A DNA stretch of 64,000 nt from contig NZ_JAVJSE010000008.1 in NCBI RefSeq assembly GCF_040219615.1, forward strand, positions 1 to 64,000, given 5' to 3'. The notes under the pieces were generated by a model. That model saw nothing but the letters and a program-made list of their open reading frames with translations. It made no database searches and had not been told where the DNA came from. Below are positions 33,006-41,921 of the stretch, in pieces. Position numbers and translations under genes: made by a program. Every line of letters begins with the position of its first letter. Within the stretch, counting starts at the first letter, position 1. Origin of the DNA: Thalassobaculum_A sp040219615. Lineage in GTDB: Bacteria; Pseudomonadota; Alphaproteobacteria; Thalassobaculales; Thalassobaculaceae.

Positions 33006-34844
33006 CTACACCGGCCGGCCGTTCGCAGCGCCCCTTGGCCGCACCGGAAGATTGCCGGCGATCCGCCGCATCAGGCCCATCCAGGTCTCGTCCGGCGCCC
33101 GGTGGGCGCTGACGACCGACGGGTGCCAGGGCGGACTCGTCTGACCGAGTGCCACCCAGGTCGCCCGGCGGCCGAACGACAGGGTCGAAGCGCCGACCGC
33201 TCCGGCCAGGGCGAGGACCGCCGTATCCGCCGTCACCGTCGCGTCCAGCGCCGCGATCAGTGCCGCAACGCCGTCGAGATCGTCGCGGCGGTCGAGTCCG
33301 GGCGGGATCAGCAGCGAAGGGCGGTCCGCCGGCCAGGCCGCGGCGATCTCCGCCGTGAAATCGTCGTACTGCAGGGCGACCAGCCGGATCCTCGGCACAT
33401 CGAGCAACGGCCGACAGTCTTCGAGCGGCGGGTAGTACCGGCCCCGGTCGGCGGTCTGCAGACCGGACCGCCAGCACAATCCCACGCAGTACCGGTCCGG
33501 TGCCTCGACAGCCAGCCACTCCCGGAACCCGGCGACGCGCGCCGGGTCGGGAACCAGGTATCCGGCCGTCGGCGGGAAGTCGGCGATCCGGCGTCGCAGC
33601 AGCGTCGGCAGATCCCCGGCCGCCACCCAATGGGTCGCCTCGACCTGGTGATAGCGGCGCTCGCGAGAGCCCGGGCGGTCGAGCCAATCGATGCGGGGAA
33701 ACGAGCGCGTCGCCAACGGCCGCAGCCGCGGATCGATCTCTACCGCGGCGCTGCCGAGCGCGCCGTCCCGGACCATCGCGGCCAGATCGCGCCAGCAGGA
33801 CGCGAACAGCAGTTCGTCGCCGAGTCCCTGCTCGGCAAGCACGAGCAACCGGGGGGCCGGCCCGCCGTTCCATGCGGCGGCCGGCAATCCCGGTGAGCGG
33901 GCCAGCAGGCGCCGCGCCGGCCGGTGCCGGAACAGCGGCCAGCCCCGCTCCAGGTCGCCCCGCGCCAGATGATAGGTGGCGAGGTTGGCCAACAGCTGGG
34001 GATCGCGGGGGGCGAGGGTGCAGGCCCGGCGCCCCATGGCGACGGCGCCGTCGAACCGACCCTCGCCGTAGAGGCATTGCGCGAGGTTTCCATATCCGCC
34101 GGTGGCCGCGGGCGACAGCGTGGCCGCGGCCATGGCCGTCTTCTCCGCCGCCTCTGCCCGGTCCAGATCGACCAGCGCGGCGGCGAGAACGACACGCGCG
34201 GCCGACGAGCCGGGGCTCGCCCGGAGAGCCCGGATGCCGACCCGCCAGGCGGTCTGAGGCAGGCGCAGCATTCGCAGGGTGTCGGCGAGATCGGTCAGTG
34301 CCGGAACGTCGTCCGGCACCAGGAGGACGGCGCGCCGCAGGATCCGCTCGGCTTCGGCGACCGCCGGGAGGTCCGGCGCCCGGCGGATTCGGGACAGCCC
34401 GCGCCGGTGCCATCCCGCCGGCCGGCGGGGAGCGAGGACGACGAGCCTGTCGGCGAGCTTCTCGGTCGATCCGTCATTGCTTTCGAACGCGACGTCGAGC
34501 AGGCCCTCGGCCCCGTCCAGCAGGGCGGGGGCCAGCAGGAGGGAGCGTCGCAGGGCGGTCCTGGCGTCCGCCGCCCGGCCGAGCCGACTCAGCGCCAGAC
34601 CGAGATGGGCCCATGCGTCGGGGGCCTTCGGCCAACGGCGCAGCGCCTCGGTCAGCATCGGCTCCGCCTCGTCCGGCGAACCCAGCTGCAGGAGCGCGAA
34701 CCCGAGCAGGTGCCGGGCCCTTGCGTGACCGGGATCGATCGCCAGGATGTTGCGGTACTCGGTCGCCGCCTCCCCGATTCGGCCGTTCCGATGCGCGGCG
34801 ACCGCGCGTGCCAGGAGCGCGTTAGGCGTGGTCACGGCTGTCAC
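33006..34844 (-). CDS. TPR-glycosyltransferase B (FlmG-like)
   Basis: Protein of 612 residues. The N-terminal part (about 1-300) is TPR-like, with clear units such as ARHLLGFALLQLGSPDEAEP and DAWAHLGLALSRLGRAADA. The C-terminal part (about 330-600) has GT-B-type motifs shared with its paralogues: AEQGLGDELLFA, VGLCWRSGLQTADRGRYYP, LVALQYDDF and a late TADTAVLALAGAVGAST. Likely a cytoplasmic flagellin glycosyltransferase. It lies between flagellin 2 and flbT but on the opposite strand. Donor sugar unknown. Confidence 0.72.
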   Translation of the reverse strand: MTAVTTPNALLARAVAAHRNGRIGEAATEYRNILAIDPGHARARHLLGFALLQLGSPDEAEPMLTEALRRWPKAPDAWAHLGLALSRLGRAADARTALRRSLLLAPALLDGAEGLLDVAFESNDGSTEKLADRLVVLAPRRPAGWHRRGLSRIRRAPDLPAVAEAERILRRAVLLVPDDVPALTDLADTLRMLRLPQTAWRVGIRALRASPGSSAARVVLAAALVDLDRAEAAEKTAMAAATLSPAATGGYGNLAQCLYGEGRFDGAVAMGRRACTLAPRDPQLLANLATYHLARGDLERGWPLFRHRPARRLLARSPGLPAAAWNGGPAPRLLVLAEQGLGDELLFASCWRDLAAMVRDGALGSAAVEIDPRLRPLATRSFPRIDWLDRPGSRERRYHQVEATHWVAAGDLPTLLRRRIADFPPTAGYLVPDPARVAGFREWLAVEAPDRYCVGLCWRSGLQTADRGRYYPPLEDCRPLLDVPRIRLVALQYDDFTAEIAAAWPADRPSLLIPPGLDRRDDLDGVAALIAALDATVTADTAVLALAGAVGASTLSFGRRATWVALGQTSPPWHPSVVSAHRAPDETWMGLMRRIAGNLPVRPRGAANGRPV

Positions 34845-34908
34845 TCACGACAGGCGCGCCCGGATGGGCGTGGCTTGACAGGGCGGGGCTCCATGCGACA
34901 CTTAGCTT

Positions 34909-35358
34909 ATGCCGCTCAAGGTCAACATCAAGCCGGGTGAGAAGTTCGTCGTAAACGGGGCCGTCATGGTCGCCGGGAACAAGGGCGCCTCACTCGTGCT
35001 GCAGAATGAAGCTACCATCCTCCTCGGCAAAGATATCATGCAGGAGGATGACGCTAATACTCCGGCCAAACGCATATACTTTACGATTCTCCTGATGTAT
35101 CTCGATGACCAGGACCGCAAGCAATACTATCCGATCTTCATCAAGCTGATCGAGGACTTCATGGAGGCGACGACCTTCAAGGAGGTCCGCAAGACCCTGC
35201 TGCATATCGTTCAGGATGTGAACGCCGGAAAGTACTATCGTGCGTTAAAGACTTGTAAAGCATTGATCAACTATGAATCTGAGGTGCTGTCCTACGCCCA
35301 GCAGCGCGGCGACGGCCCCGATCTGAGCGCCCTGGTAGCTGCGCACGACGACCGCTGA
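34909..35358 (+). CDS. flbT: Flagellin translation regulator FlbT
   Basis: Cytoplasmic protein of 149 residues with the FlbT hallmarks: MPLKVNIKPGEKFVVNGAV, ANTPAKRIYFTILLMYLD and VNAGKYYRALKTCKALINYE. In Caulobacter, FlbT binds the 5' leader of flagellin mRNA and promotes its decay until the hook is complete. I see no good ribosome site before the ATG, and a TTGACA at 34875 would place a transcript start very near it, so a leaderless mRNA is possible. Followed by flaF after 7 bases. Confidence 0.95.
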   Translation: MPLKVNIKPGEKFVVNGAVMVAGNKGASLVLQNEATILLGKDIMQEDDANTPAKRIYFTILLMYLDDQDRKQYYPIFIKLIEDFMEATTFKEVRKTLLHIVQDVNAGKYYRALKTCKALINYESEVLSYAQQRGDGPDLSALVAAHDDR

Positions 35359-35365
35359 GTGAGCG

Positions 35366-35797
35366 ATGTCCCAGTATGACGCCTATAAGCGCACGATCAG
35401 GCAGACCGCGTCGCCTCGCGACGTGGAGTACCGCCTGCTTGCGCAGGTGACCGCGGCGCTTCTGACGGCCAAGGACCTCCGGGAGCGGAGCGACCGTGAT
35501 CCGCGACGCATGGCGCAGATCATGGACGCGTTGAACTGGAACAACCAGGTCTGGGACGCCTTCGTCGAGGACGTCGGCACCGAGGGCAACATGCTGCCGC
35601 GGGAGTTGCGGGCGGCCATCGTCAGCCTCGGTATCTGGGTCACCCGCGAGACCGGGATGGTGTCGTCGGGTGAGGGCGACATCGACGCGCTGATTGCGGT
35701 CAACCGGGCAATCATGCGGGGCCTGAACCCGAACCTCGCCGGTCGGGAAGAGGGCGCCTCGGATCCGCAGACGGCGGTTCCGGAACAGCCTGCCTAG
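35366..35797 (+). CDS. flaF: Flagellin regulator FlaF (first copy)
   Basis: Protein of 143 residues with the FlaF fold: YDAYKRTIRQTASPRDVEYRLLAQVTAAL, then NWNNQVWDAFVEDV, LPRELRAAIVSLGIWVTRET and INRAIMRGL-like end. FlaF opposes FlbT and is needed for flagellin synthesis or secretion. The C-terminal 20 residues are a polar tail not present in the second copy at 47.8 kb. It forms a unit with flbT and possibly the following TPR-glycosyltransferase (14-base gap). Confidence 0.93.
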   Translation: MSQYDAYKRTIRQTASPRDVEYRLLAQVTAALLTAKDLRERSDRDPRRMAQIMDALNWNNQVWDAFVEDVGTEGNMLPRELRAAIVSLGIWVTRETGMVSSGEGDIDALIAVNRAIMRGLNPNLAGREEGASDPQTAVPEQPA

Positions 35798-35811
35798 GGC
35801 GGGCGGGCCGG

Positions 35812-37752
35812 ATGGGCGCCGGTGGAGATCGTGCGGCCGACCTGCTCAGGACGTTCAACGCGGCGATCGGGCTGCATCAGGCCGGCCGGCTGACCGAAGC
35901 CATCCAGCTGTATGAGCGGCTGCACCGACAACTCCCCAGGCACCCCGACGTCCTCGACTACTATGGAACCGCCCGCCACCAGCTCGGCGACAACCGGGCT
36001 GCGCTGACGATGCTGTCGGCATCGACCCGCCTGCGGCCGCTGTCGGCGGCGACCCGCAACCGGTTGGGCGCGGTGCAGCGGGCGCTGGGCGACCGTCGCT
36101 CGGCCGTCGGAAGCTTTCGCCGCGCAGCCCTGGCGGAGCCGGGGATCGCCGAGCCGGGCGTCAATCTGGCGGCAATGCTGCAGGACGAAGGCTCGCCGGA
36201 TCGGGCCCTGGAATGGGCACGCCGTGTGCTGGCGGCGCAACCGAACTCGTTCGATGCCGTGGTGCGCCGCGGTGCCGCCTACAATGCCCTGGGTCGCTTC
36301 GAGGACGCGGCGCGCGATCTCGAGCGGGCGCGGCGGGCGCAGCCGGCCAATCCCGAAGTCTGCCTGCAACTCGCCCTGGCCCTGGTCGGCACCGGCGACA
36401 ATGCGCGGGCCTACGACGCCGTGCGCGCCGGCATCGTCGCGACGCCGGCAGCCTACGAGCTCTACGGCAATCTGATCGGCGCCGGCGCGCCGCTGTTCGA
36501 GGACGGGGCGCTGGCGTCGTGGGCGCTGCGCGCGCTGGCGTTGAACCCGCTGTCCGCGCGCCTGCGGGCCAATGCCGGCGTCGAGCTCTATCGCGATTCG
36601 CAGCCGGCCGGCGCCGTGAGGGCGGCGAGGCGGGCGCTGCTGCTCGACCCGTCACTCGAAGCCGGCCTGCAGACCCTCGCAGCGGCGGCCTTTCAGTGCA
36701 ACCGGCCGGCTCTGGCGCGCGCCGCCGCCCGGCACGGGCTCGCCGCCCATCCGGGAAACGCCGACATCGCCTATGCCCTGGCCGAGGTCGAGTTCGTCTC
36801 CGGCGACCTTGCGCATGCCTGGGAGCTGTATGAGAGCCGGGTCGGCCGATCGATGTTCCGGCCGCGGCTGTCGCTGCCGCCGCTCTGGCAGGGACCGGGA
36901 ACCGAGACCGGTCCGCTGCTGATCGCTTCCGAACAGGGCGTCGGCGACGAACTGATCTTCCTGAGCTGCCTTCCCGACCTCCGGCGGCAGGTGCGGGTAC
37001 CGCTGGTGGTGGAGGTCGATCAGCGGATCGTCACGGCGGTGTCGCGCAGCTTTCCCGATATCGCCGTCATCCCGCGCCAGCTGGTGCCGGGGGACGCGCG
37101 CGGGCAATTCTTCGACTACGCCGAGGCGACTGCGCGCCATGGACTGCGGCAGGCCGTCTTCGCCGGCAGCCTGCCGAGGTTCTTCCGCCGCGACCGGGAC
37201 CGTCCGACCCCCCAGGGCGGCTACCTCCAGGCGGACCCGGAGCGGGTGGCGCACTGGCGGGCGGAGCTGGCGCGGCTCCGGCCGGACCGCGCGGTCGGCG
37301 TGGTCTGGCGCAGCGCCCTGATGACGAAGTACCGGGCCCGGCATCACGCCGGCATCCTCGACTGGGCGCCGGTGTTCCGGACTCCGGGCTGTGCGTTCGT
37401 CAACCTGATGCATGGCGACGTTCAGCCCGAACTCGACCTGCTGCGCGAGCGCGAGGGCGTCGAGGTGCAGCGGCTGCCGGGCATCGATCTCTGGAACGAC
37501 ATCGACGACCTGCTGGCGTTGCTCGCGGCGTTCGACGTGGTGGTGGCGGCACGCACCGCCAACTGCGCCTTCGCCGCGGCGGTCGGGACACCCACGATCC
37601 GCGTTGCGCAGAGCTTCAATCGCATCTCCGACGGCCGCGACTTCTTCTTCTCGAACGTCTGGCCGACCCTGAAGCGGGACGCGCCGTTCGAGGCCGGACC
37701 GGCGGCCGAGGCGGCCGCGCGCCTTCTGCGCGAAAGGATCGCGGCGGCATGA
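35812..37752 (+). CDS. TPR-glycosyltransferase C (FlmG-like)
   Basis: Protein of 646 residues. TPR-type helices fill about 1-340 (ELYERLHRQLPRHPDVLDYYG-like units, then EWARRVLAAQPNSFDAVVRRG). The GT part (about 360-640) has SEQGVGDELIFLSCLPDL, VGVVWRSALMTKYRARHHAG, FVNLMHGD and a final DVVVAARTANCAFAAAVGTPT. Domain layout matches FlmG. It starts 14 bases after flaF and ends 19 before pseG, so flbT-flaF-GT-pseG looks like one operon joining flagellin control to glycosylation. Confidence 0.75.
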   Translation: MGAGGDRAADLLRTFNAAIGLHQAGRLTEAIQLYERLHRQLPRHPDVLDYYGTARHQLGDNRAALTMLSASTRLRPLSAATRNRLGAVQRALGDRRSAVGSFRRAALAEPGIAEPGVNLAAMLQDEGSPDRALEWARRVLAAQPNSFDAVVRRGAAYNALGRFEDAARDLERARRAQPANPEVCLQLALALVGTGDNARAYDAVRAGIVATPAAYELYGNLIGAGAPLFEDGALASWALRALALNPLSARLRANAGVELYRDSQPAGAVRAARRALLLDPSLEAGLQTLAAAAFQCNRPALARAAARHGLAAHPGNADIAYALAEVEFVSGDLAHAWELYESRVGRSMFRPRLSLPPLWQGPGTETGPLLIASEQGVGDELIFLSCLPDLRRQVRVPLVVEVDQRIVTAVSRSFPDIAVIPRQLVPGDARGQFFDYAEATARHGLRQAVFAGSLPRFFRRDRDRPTPQGGYLQADPERVAHWRAELARLRPDRAVGVVWRSALMTKYRARHHAGILDWAPVFRTPGCAFVNLMHGDVQPELDLLREREGVEVQRLPGIDLWNDIDDLLALLAAFDVVVAARTANCAFAAAVGTPTIRVAQSFNRISDGRDFFFSNVWPTLKRDAPFEAGPAAEAAARLLRERIAAA

Positions 37753-37771
37753 GCGCGGTGCGCGGCGGGGC

Positions 37772-38833
37772 ATGCTTCCGGAGTGCGGCTTGAAAGACCG
37801 GCGCCTCGTCGGGCGAACGCTGGCGATCCGGGCCGACGGCGACAGCGAGATCGGCACCGGACACCTCATGCGATGCCTGGCCCTGGCGGACGCCTGGCAG
37901 CGCGCCGGCGGTCGGGCACGCCTGATTTCCGCGGCGATCCCCGGCGCGATCCGGCAACGATACGAGGAACTCGGCGTCTCCGTGGAGGCGGCGGCCGGCC
38001 GGTCCGCGCCGGACATGGCGGCCGGAGCCGACGTCGTGGTGCTCGACGGTCAGCATCTGCCGGATTCCGACCTCGACCAGTTGGCGGCGACGGGCGTCCC
38101 GCTGGTCGTGATCGACGATCACGGCTGGCGGCCGCGCTATCCCTGTGCGCTGATCCTGAACCAGAACGCCTATGCCAGCCCGGCGCTGTACGAGGGCAAG
38201 ACCTCGGCCGATCTCTGCCTCGGCCCGCGCTGGTCCCTGCTGCGCCCGGAGTTCGCGGATCCGGCGCCCCGGGTCACGGCGACCCGCATCGCCCGGATCC
38301 TGATTCTCATGGGCGGAGCGGACCCGACCGGACGGAGCGCGATGGCCCTGGAATCGGCGGCCCGGGCCGTCCGGCAACTCGGCGGCGACATTGAGATCGT
38401 GCTGGTGGTGGGGGCCGCCAACCCGGCCGTGCAGGATCTGGTCGACTTGGCGGCCGGTCTGCCGGTACCGGCCACCGTCTTGCACGACGTCCGGAGCATG
38501 GCGCCTGTCCTGTCATCCGCCGACCTGGCGATCTCGGCCGCCGGCTCCACGATCTGGGAACTGGCGGCGCTCGGGACGCCCATGATCCTGGGATCGCAGA
38601 ACCGCGGCGAGCGCGGCACGGCAAGCGCCCTGGCCGTCGAGGGGGCCGCGGTCGACCTGGGGCCGTTGGACGGGCTCGACCCGGACAGGCTGACCCGGAC
38701 GATCGTCGAGCTCGCGGCCGATGCCGAGACCCGCCGGCATATGAGCGAGGCCGGGCAGCGTCTGGTCGACGGTGCCGGGGCCGGCCGCATGGCGTCGCGA
38801 ATGGCCGACCTGCTCGACCCGGACGGACGCTGA
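37772..38833 (+). CDS. pseG: UDP-sugar hydrolase PseG (pseudaminic acid pathway)
   Basis: Protein of 353 residues resembling PseG, which removes UDP from UDP-2,4-diacetamido-2,4,6-trideoxy-altrose in pseudaminic acid synthesis. The signature RADGDSEIGTGHLMRCLALA carries the likely catalytic His31. A GT-B (MurG-like) second domain has LILMGGADPTGRS and SAADLAISAAGSTIWELAALGTP. The exact start is unsure, since the first 17 residues are not conserved. Cotranscribed with the preceding TPR-glycosyltransferase. Confidence 0.85.
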   Translation: MLPECGLKDRRLVGRTLAIRADGDSEIGTGHLMRCLALADAWQRAGGRARLISAAIPGAIRQRYEELGVSVEAAAGRSAPDMAAGADVVVLDGQHLPDSDLDQLAATGVPLVVIDDHGWRPRYPCALILNQNAYASPALYEGKTSADLCLGPRWSLLRPEFADPAPRVTATRIARILILMGGADPTGRSAMALESAARAVRQLGGDIEIVLVVGAANPAVQDLVDLAAGLPVPATVLHDVRSMAPVLSSADLAISAAGSTIWELAALGTPMILGSQNRGERGTASALAVEGAAVDLGPLDGLDPDRLTRTIVELAADAETRRHMSEAGQRLVDGAGAGRMASRMADLLDPDGR

Positions 38834-38882
38834 GCATGGCGTGGCGGCGTAGGCGTCATGTCGGGGGGCGGCAGGTGCGGCC

Positions 38883-39623
38883 ATGACGGTCGCTGCGCTG
38901 ATCCAGGCCCGGACGACCTCGACGAGACTGCCGGGCAAGGTCCTGTTGCAGGCCGCCGGCCGGGAGATGCTGGCGCATCAGATCGACCGGGTCCGCCGGG
39001 CGCGCCGGGTCGACCGGATCTGCGTGGCCACGACCGTGAATGCGACCGACGACCGCATCGTCGCGCTTGCCGAACGCGAGGGCGTGGCGGTGTTCCGGGG
39101 CGCAGAGGACGATGTCCTCGACCGGTTCGCGCGGGCGGCGGAGACCGTAGCCCCGAGCCTGGTGGTCCGGCTCACCGGGGATTGCCCGCTGATCGACCCG
39201 GTCCTGATCGACGACGCCGTCGCGCTCCTGCAGGCCTCGGCTGACCTGGACTACGTCTCGAACGGGCTCGAGCCGACCTGGCCGGCCGGGCTCGACGTCG
39301 AGGTCATGACGATCGGCGCCCTGCGCCTGGCGGCGGCGGAAGCGGTCGACGGGTTCGACCGCGAGCACGTCACGCCGTTCATCTACCGCCACCCGGAGCG
39401 CTTCCGGATCCGGAACATCCGCTGTCCGGAAGCGCTGTCCGACCACCGCTGGACACTCGACGAGCCGGCCGACTACGAGCTGCTCCGCCGGATCCTGGAA
39501 GCCCTGGTCCCGGCCGATCCGACGTTCGGCTGGCGCGACGTCCTGGCCTTGCTGGCGGCGCATCCGGACTGGGTGTCGATCAATCGCGACGTCCGCCAGA
39601 CGCCCAACCCCCACGCCCCCTGA
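38883..39623 (+). CDS. SpsF-like cytidylyltransferase/glycosyltransferase-family protein
   Basis: Nucleotidyltransferase of 246 residues of the CMP-acylneuraminate synthetase/SpsF group. The nucleotide-binding N-terminus reads AALIQARTTSTRLPGKVLL; the metal/substrate region has VVRLTGDCPLIDP; later HRWTLDEPADYELL. SpsF-type proteins occur in pseudaminic and legionaminic acid clusters and probably activate or handle the sugar. Whether it makes the CMP-sugar itself, as PseF does, is not certain. Follows pseG by 49 bases. Confidence 0.75.
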   Translation: MTVAALIQARTTSTRLPGKVLLQAAGREMLAHQIDRVRRARRVDRICVATTVNATDDRIVALAEREGVAVFRGAEDDVLDRFARAAETVAPSLVVRLTGDCPLIDPVLIDDAVALLQASADLDYVSNGLEPTWPAGLDVEVMTIGALRLAAAEAVDGFDREHVTPFIYRHPERFRIRNIRCPEALSDHRWTLDEPADYELLRRILEALVPADPTFGWRDVLALLAAHPDWVSINRDVRQTPNPHAP

Positions 39624-39631
39624 CGCGGCCG

Positions 39632-40261
39632 TCAGGGCTTGCGGAACAGCCACCAGGTCGCATCGTCGAAGCCGGTGATCCGACGCCAGAAGAAACCGCT
39701 GCCGAGCGGCACCAGGCCCGGATGGCGGTCCAGCAGGTCGCTCCCGAAGTCGCGCTTCCACAGCAGGTCGTCGCGCCCGCGATACGGGATCGACTGCGGG
39801 GACTGGCTGAAATACTCGATCATCATCAGGTATTTCGAACTCACCCGGACCATCTCGTCGAGGGCCGCGGGCAGGTCGTCGGGATGAACATGGATCAGCA
39901 CGCCCGAGGTGAACACCAGATCCATCGACCGGTCGGGGAACGGCAGGGACTGCACGACCGCGTCCTTGAGGTGGTCGCCGTCGAGCACGCCCTGGTCGCC
40001 CAGGACCGCGCGGGCGGTGGCGTTGGGCTCGATGGCGAACAGCTCGGCATCGGTGAAGCGTCGCATCGCCCGGGTGTTGAGACCGATATTGCAGCCGCAT
40101 TCGAGGATACGAAGCGGCGGGTCGCCGTCGATCAGGCGGAAGATCTCGACCAGTGCCTTCAGGCGGATCCGGACCTGCTCCTCGCTCGCGGCGTTGCGGG
40201 CGGTGTAGGCGTCGCCGAACTCTCCGGTCCAGCTCTCAATCTGAGGGTTCTTCGGCGGCAT
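39632..40261 (-). CDS. Pseudaminic acid biosynthesis-associated methylase
   Basis: Class I SAM methyltransferase of 209 residues. Motif I is RILECGCNIGLNTRAM; a later conserved segment is LVFTSGVLIHVHPDDLP; start region QIESWTGEFGDAYTARN. These fit the small methylases found with pseudaminic acid genes, which may methylate the sugar or a precursor. The ATG at 40261 is preferred; the longer frame would run deep into the next gene. It overlaps the wbqC-like gene by 26 bases. Confidence 0.8.
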   Translation of the reverse strand: MPPKNPQIESWTGEFGDAYTARNAASEEQVRIRLKALVEIFRLIDGDPPLRILECGCNIGLNTRAMRRFTDAELFAIEPNATARAVLGDQGVLDGDHLKDAVVQSLPFPDRSMDLVFTSGVLIHVHPDDLPAALDEMVRVSSKYLMMIEYFSQSPQSIPYRGRDDLLWKRDFGSDLLDRHPGLVPLGSGFFWRRITGFDDATWWLFRKP

Positions 40262-41009
40262 CGTCCGTCCTCGCGGTCCCGAAAAATTCGTCGGCAGGGA
40301 TCGGCGCGCATCGTCCGGAGCGGAAGATCTCCGCAGCGCGGTCGCCCTCGTTGAGCAGCAGGTCGAGAACCGACGCATGCGAACGGAACTCGCCGTGGCG
40401 CTGCCGGTACAGGGGATGCGCATAGCGCTGGAAGACGAGCTCGATCCCGGCCTCCCTGAAGGCGGTCACATGGGCCTGCAGGTACCCGCCGGCGCCGGGC
40501 GGCGAGAGGTAGACGTTGGCCGAGAACGCCCGGCAGAGATCGATCAGCCGCGTCGCGCGAGGGCCATCGCTGACGGCGAGGTCGCTGGCCCGGAACCGCG
40601 GGGTCGTGATCTGCAGGCGGTCGCAGACCCGGTCGATGAACTCGATGTTCCGGTCGGCCAGGGAGTCGCCCTCGCGCAGGGAGTCGAGCCAGGCGTCGAT
40701 CCAGGGCAGGTCGGTCTCGATGCCGGCACCGCCGGCATAGGCCTGTGCCAGGGTGGCCCGCCACTTCTTGATCCTGCCGACCGGCCCGACCCTGGCATCG
40801 ACGATCCTGGTTCGCCGGGTCCAGGACGCGTCGACCGGCAGGCTCAACCACGTCAGCCCGGCCGCGGTCTTGATCCGGTTGCGCTGCTGCCAGCTCTGCC
40901 GCGAGAACTGGACGGTATCCAGGTGAACGAAGTTCGCCGCCTGATCGATCAGGTCGAAGAAGCCGGCCCAGGGAAGAAAGGTCGGCTGCATGACGACGAG
41001 AACCGTCAT
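40236..41009 (-). CDS. WbqC-family protein
   Basis: Protein of 257 residues of the WbqC-like family, common in O-antigen and flagellar sugar loci. It starts VVMQPTFLPWAGFFDLID and continues with FVHLDTVQFSRQSWQQRNRIK, both diagnostic; later PIPADEFFGTAR. Biochemical role is not established; the family is suspected to act in sugar modification. Its ATG overlaps the stop of the upstream methyltransferase by four bases. Confidence 0.85.
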   Translation of the reverse strand: MTVLVVMQPTFLPWAGFFDLIDQAANFVHLDTVQFSRQSWQQRNRIKTAAGLTWLSLPVDASWTRRTRIVDARVGPVGRIKKWRATLAQAYAGGAGIETDLPWIDAWLDSLREGDSLADRNIEFIDRVCDRLQITTPRFRASDLAVSDGPRATRLIDLCRAFSANVYLSPPGAGGYLQAHVTAFREAGIELVFQRYAHPLYRQRHGEFRSHASVLDLLLNEGDRAAEIFRSGRCAPIPADEFFGTARTDDAAEEPSD

Positions 41010-41911
41010 GCCGGCGTGACCGGCGGCTTGCGGCCCGTGACCAGCAGGCATCGCCCCATCCCGGCCTGCGCCAGCGCCCGGTACAGACTCCGGCGGACCT
41101 CGGTCGGCAGGAGCCGCTCGAACGCGACCCTCCGGCGATGGCACTCGGCCCCGAGCGCACCGTCGCCGATGTAGGGAAACCCGAGCAGGAGGAACAGTTC
41201 CATCGGGAAATCGCCCAGGCGGTCGACCGGCTCGAGGCCGGTTTCGCCCATCATCGCCTCCACGGCGTCGAACGACAGGTAGTTGATGTGCTCCGGGCCA
41301 GAGATCCACCACCGCTTCATGTCCAGGCCGGCGACCGCGGCCTCCTGGAGCGGGTTGAAGTCGTTCCCCGACCGGACGATCGCGACGCCGCCGGGGACCA
41401 GGATGCGTTCGGCGGCCAACAGGTTCGCGACCGGGTCGAAGGTCTGTTCCAGCATGTTGACGAACAGAACGGCGTCGACACTGTCGGGTGGGAGGATGCC
41501 GTCGTCGACCAGGTCGGTGAAGGCGCCGCGATGGACCGTCAGGCCCTTGGCACGGACCGCCTCGACGGCCGATTCCGCCAGATCGACCCCGGTCGGCTCG
41601 AAACCGGCACCGCGCAGGCTGACCATCAGGTCGCCGAGTCCGCAACCGACCTCGACCACCCGGCGCCCGGGGGTGTGCGCGGCGATCGTGTCGGCGATGT
41701 CGCGATGCACCGTCTCGGCCAGCCAGCGGGCCTGGTCGTCGGCCTCCGGACCGCCCCGTCGCGACCGGCCGATGTCGGCGGCCCTGCGGCCCTCGTCGAT
41801 CAGGCGGTAGTAGGTCTCGCGGTAGAACGTCTCGAGTTCCTCGCGGGTCGGCATGGGATCCAGGACGCGATATCCAAAACGTCCGTCCGGCCGGGTCGTG
41901 TACTCGGTCAT
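41006..41911 (-). CDS. SAM-dependent methyltransferase (class I)
   Basis: Protein of 301 residues with a Rossmann methyltransferase core: motif I RVVEVGCGLGDLMVSL, an acidic end of strand 2 in PTGVDLAE, and motif IV near DAVLFVNMLEQTFDP. A C-terminal helical extension follows. The N-terminal 45 residues contain RETYYRLIDEGRR-type sequence seen in sugar-pathway methyltransferases. Substrate unknown; position suggests a glycan. ATG at 41909-41911; coupled to the wbqC-like gene and 10 bases after the oxidoreductase. Confidence 0.8.
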   Translation of the reverse strand: MTEYTTRPDGRFGYRVLDPMPTREELETFYRETYYRLIDEGRRAADIGRSRRGGPEADDQARWLAETVHRDIADTIAAHTPGRRVVEVGCGLGDLMVSLRGAGFEPTGVDLAESAVEAVRAKGLTVHRGAFTDLVDDGILPPDSVDAVLFVNMLEQTFDPVANLLAAERILVPGGVAIVRSGNDFNPLQEAAVAGLDMKRWWISGPEHINYLSFDAVEAMMGETGLEPVDRLGDFPMELFLLLGFPYIGDGALGAECHRRRVAFERLLPTEVRRSLYRALAQAGMGRCLLVTGRKPPVTPA

Positions 41912-41921
41912 TGGACAGTTC

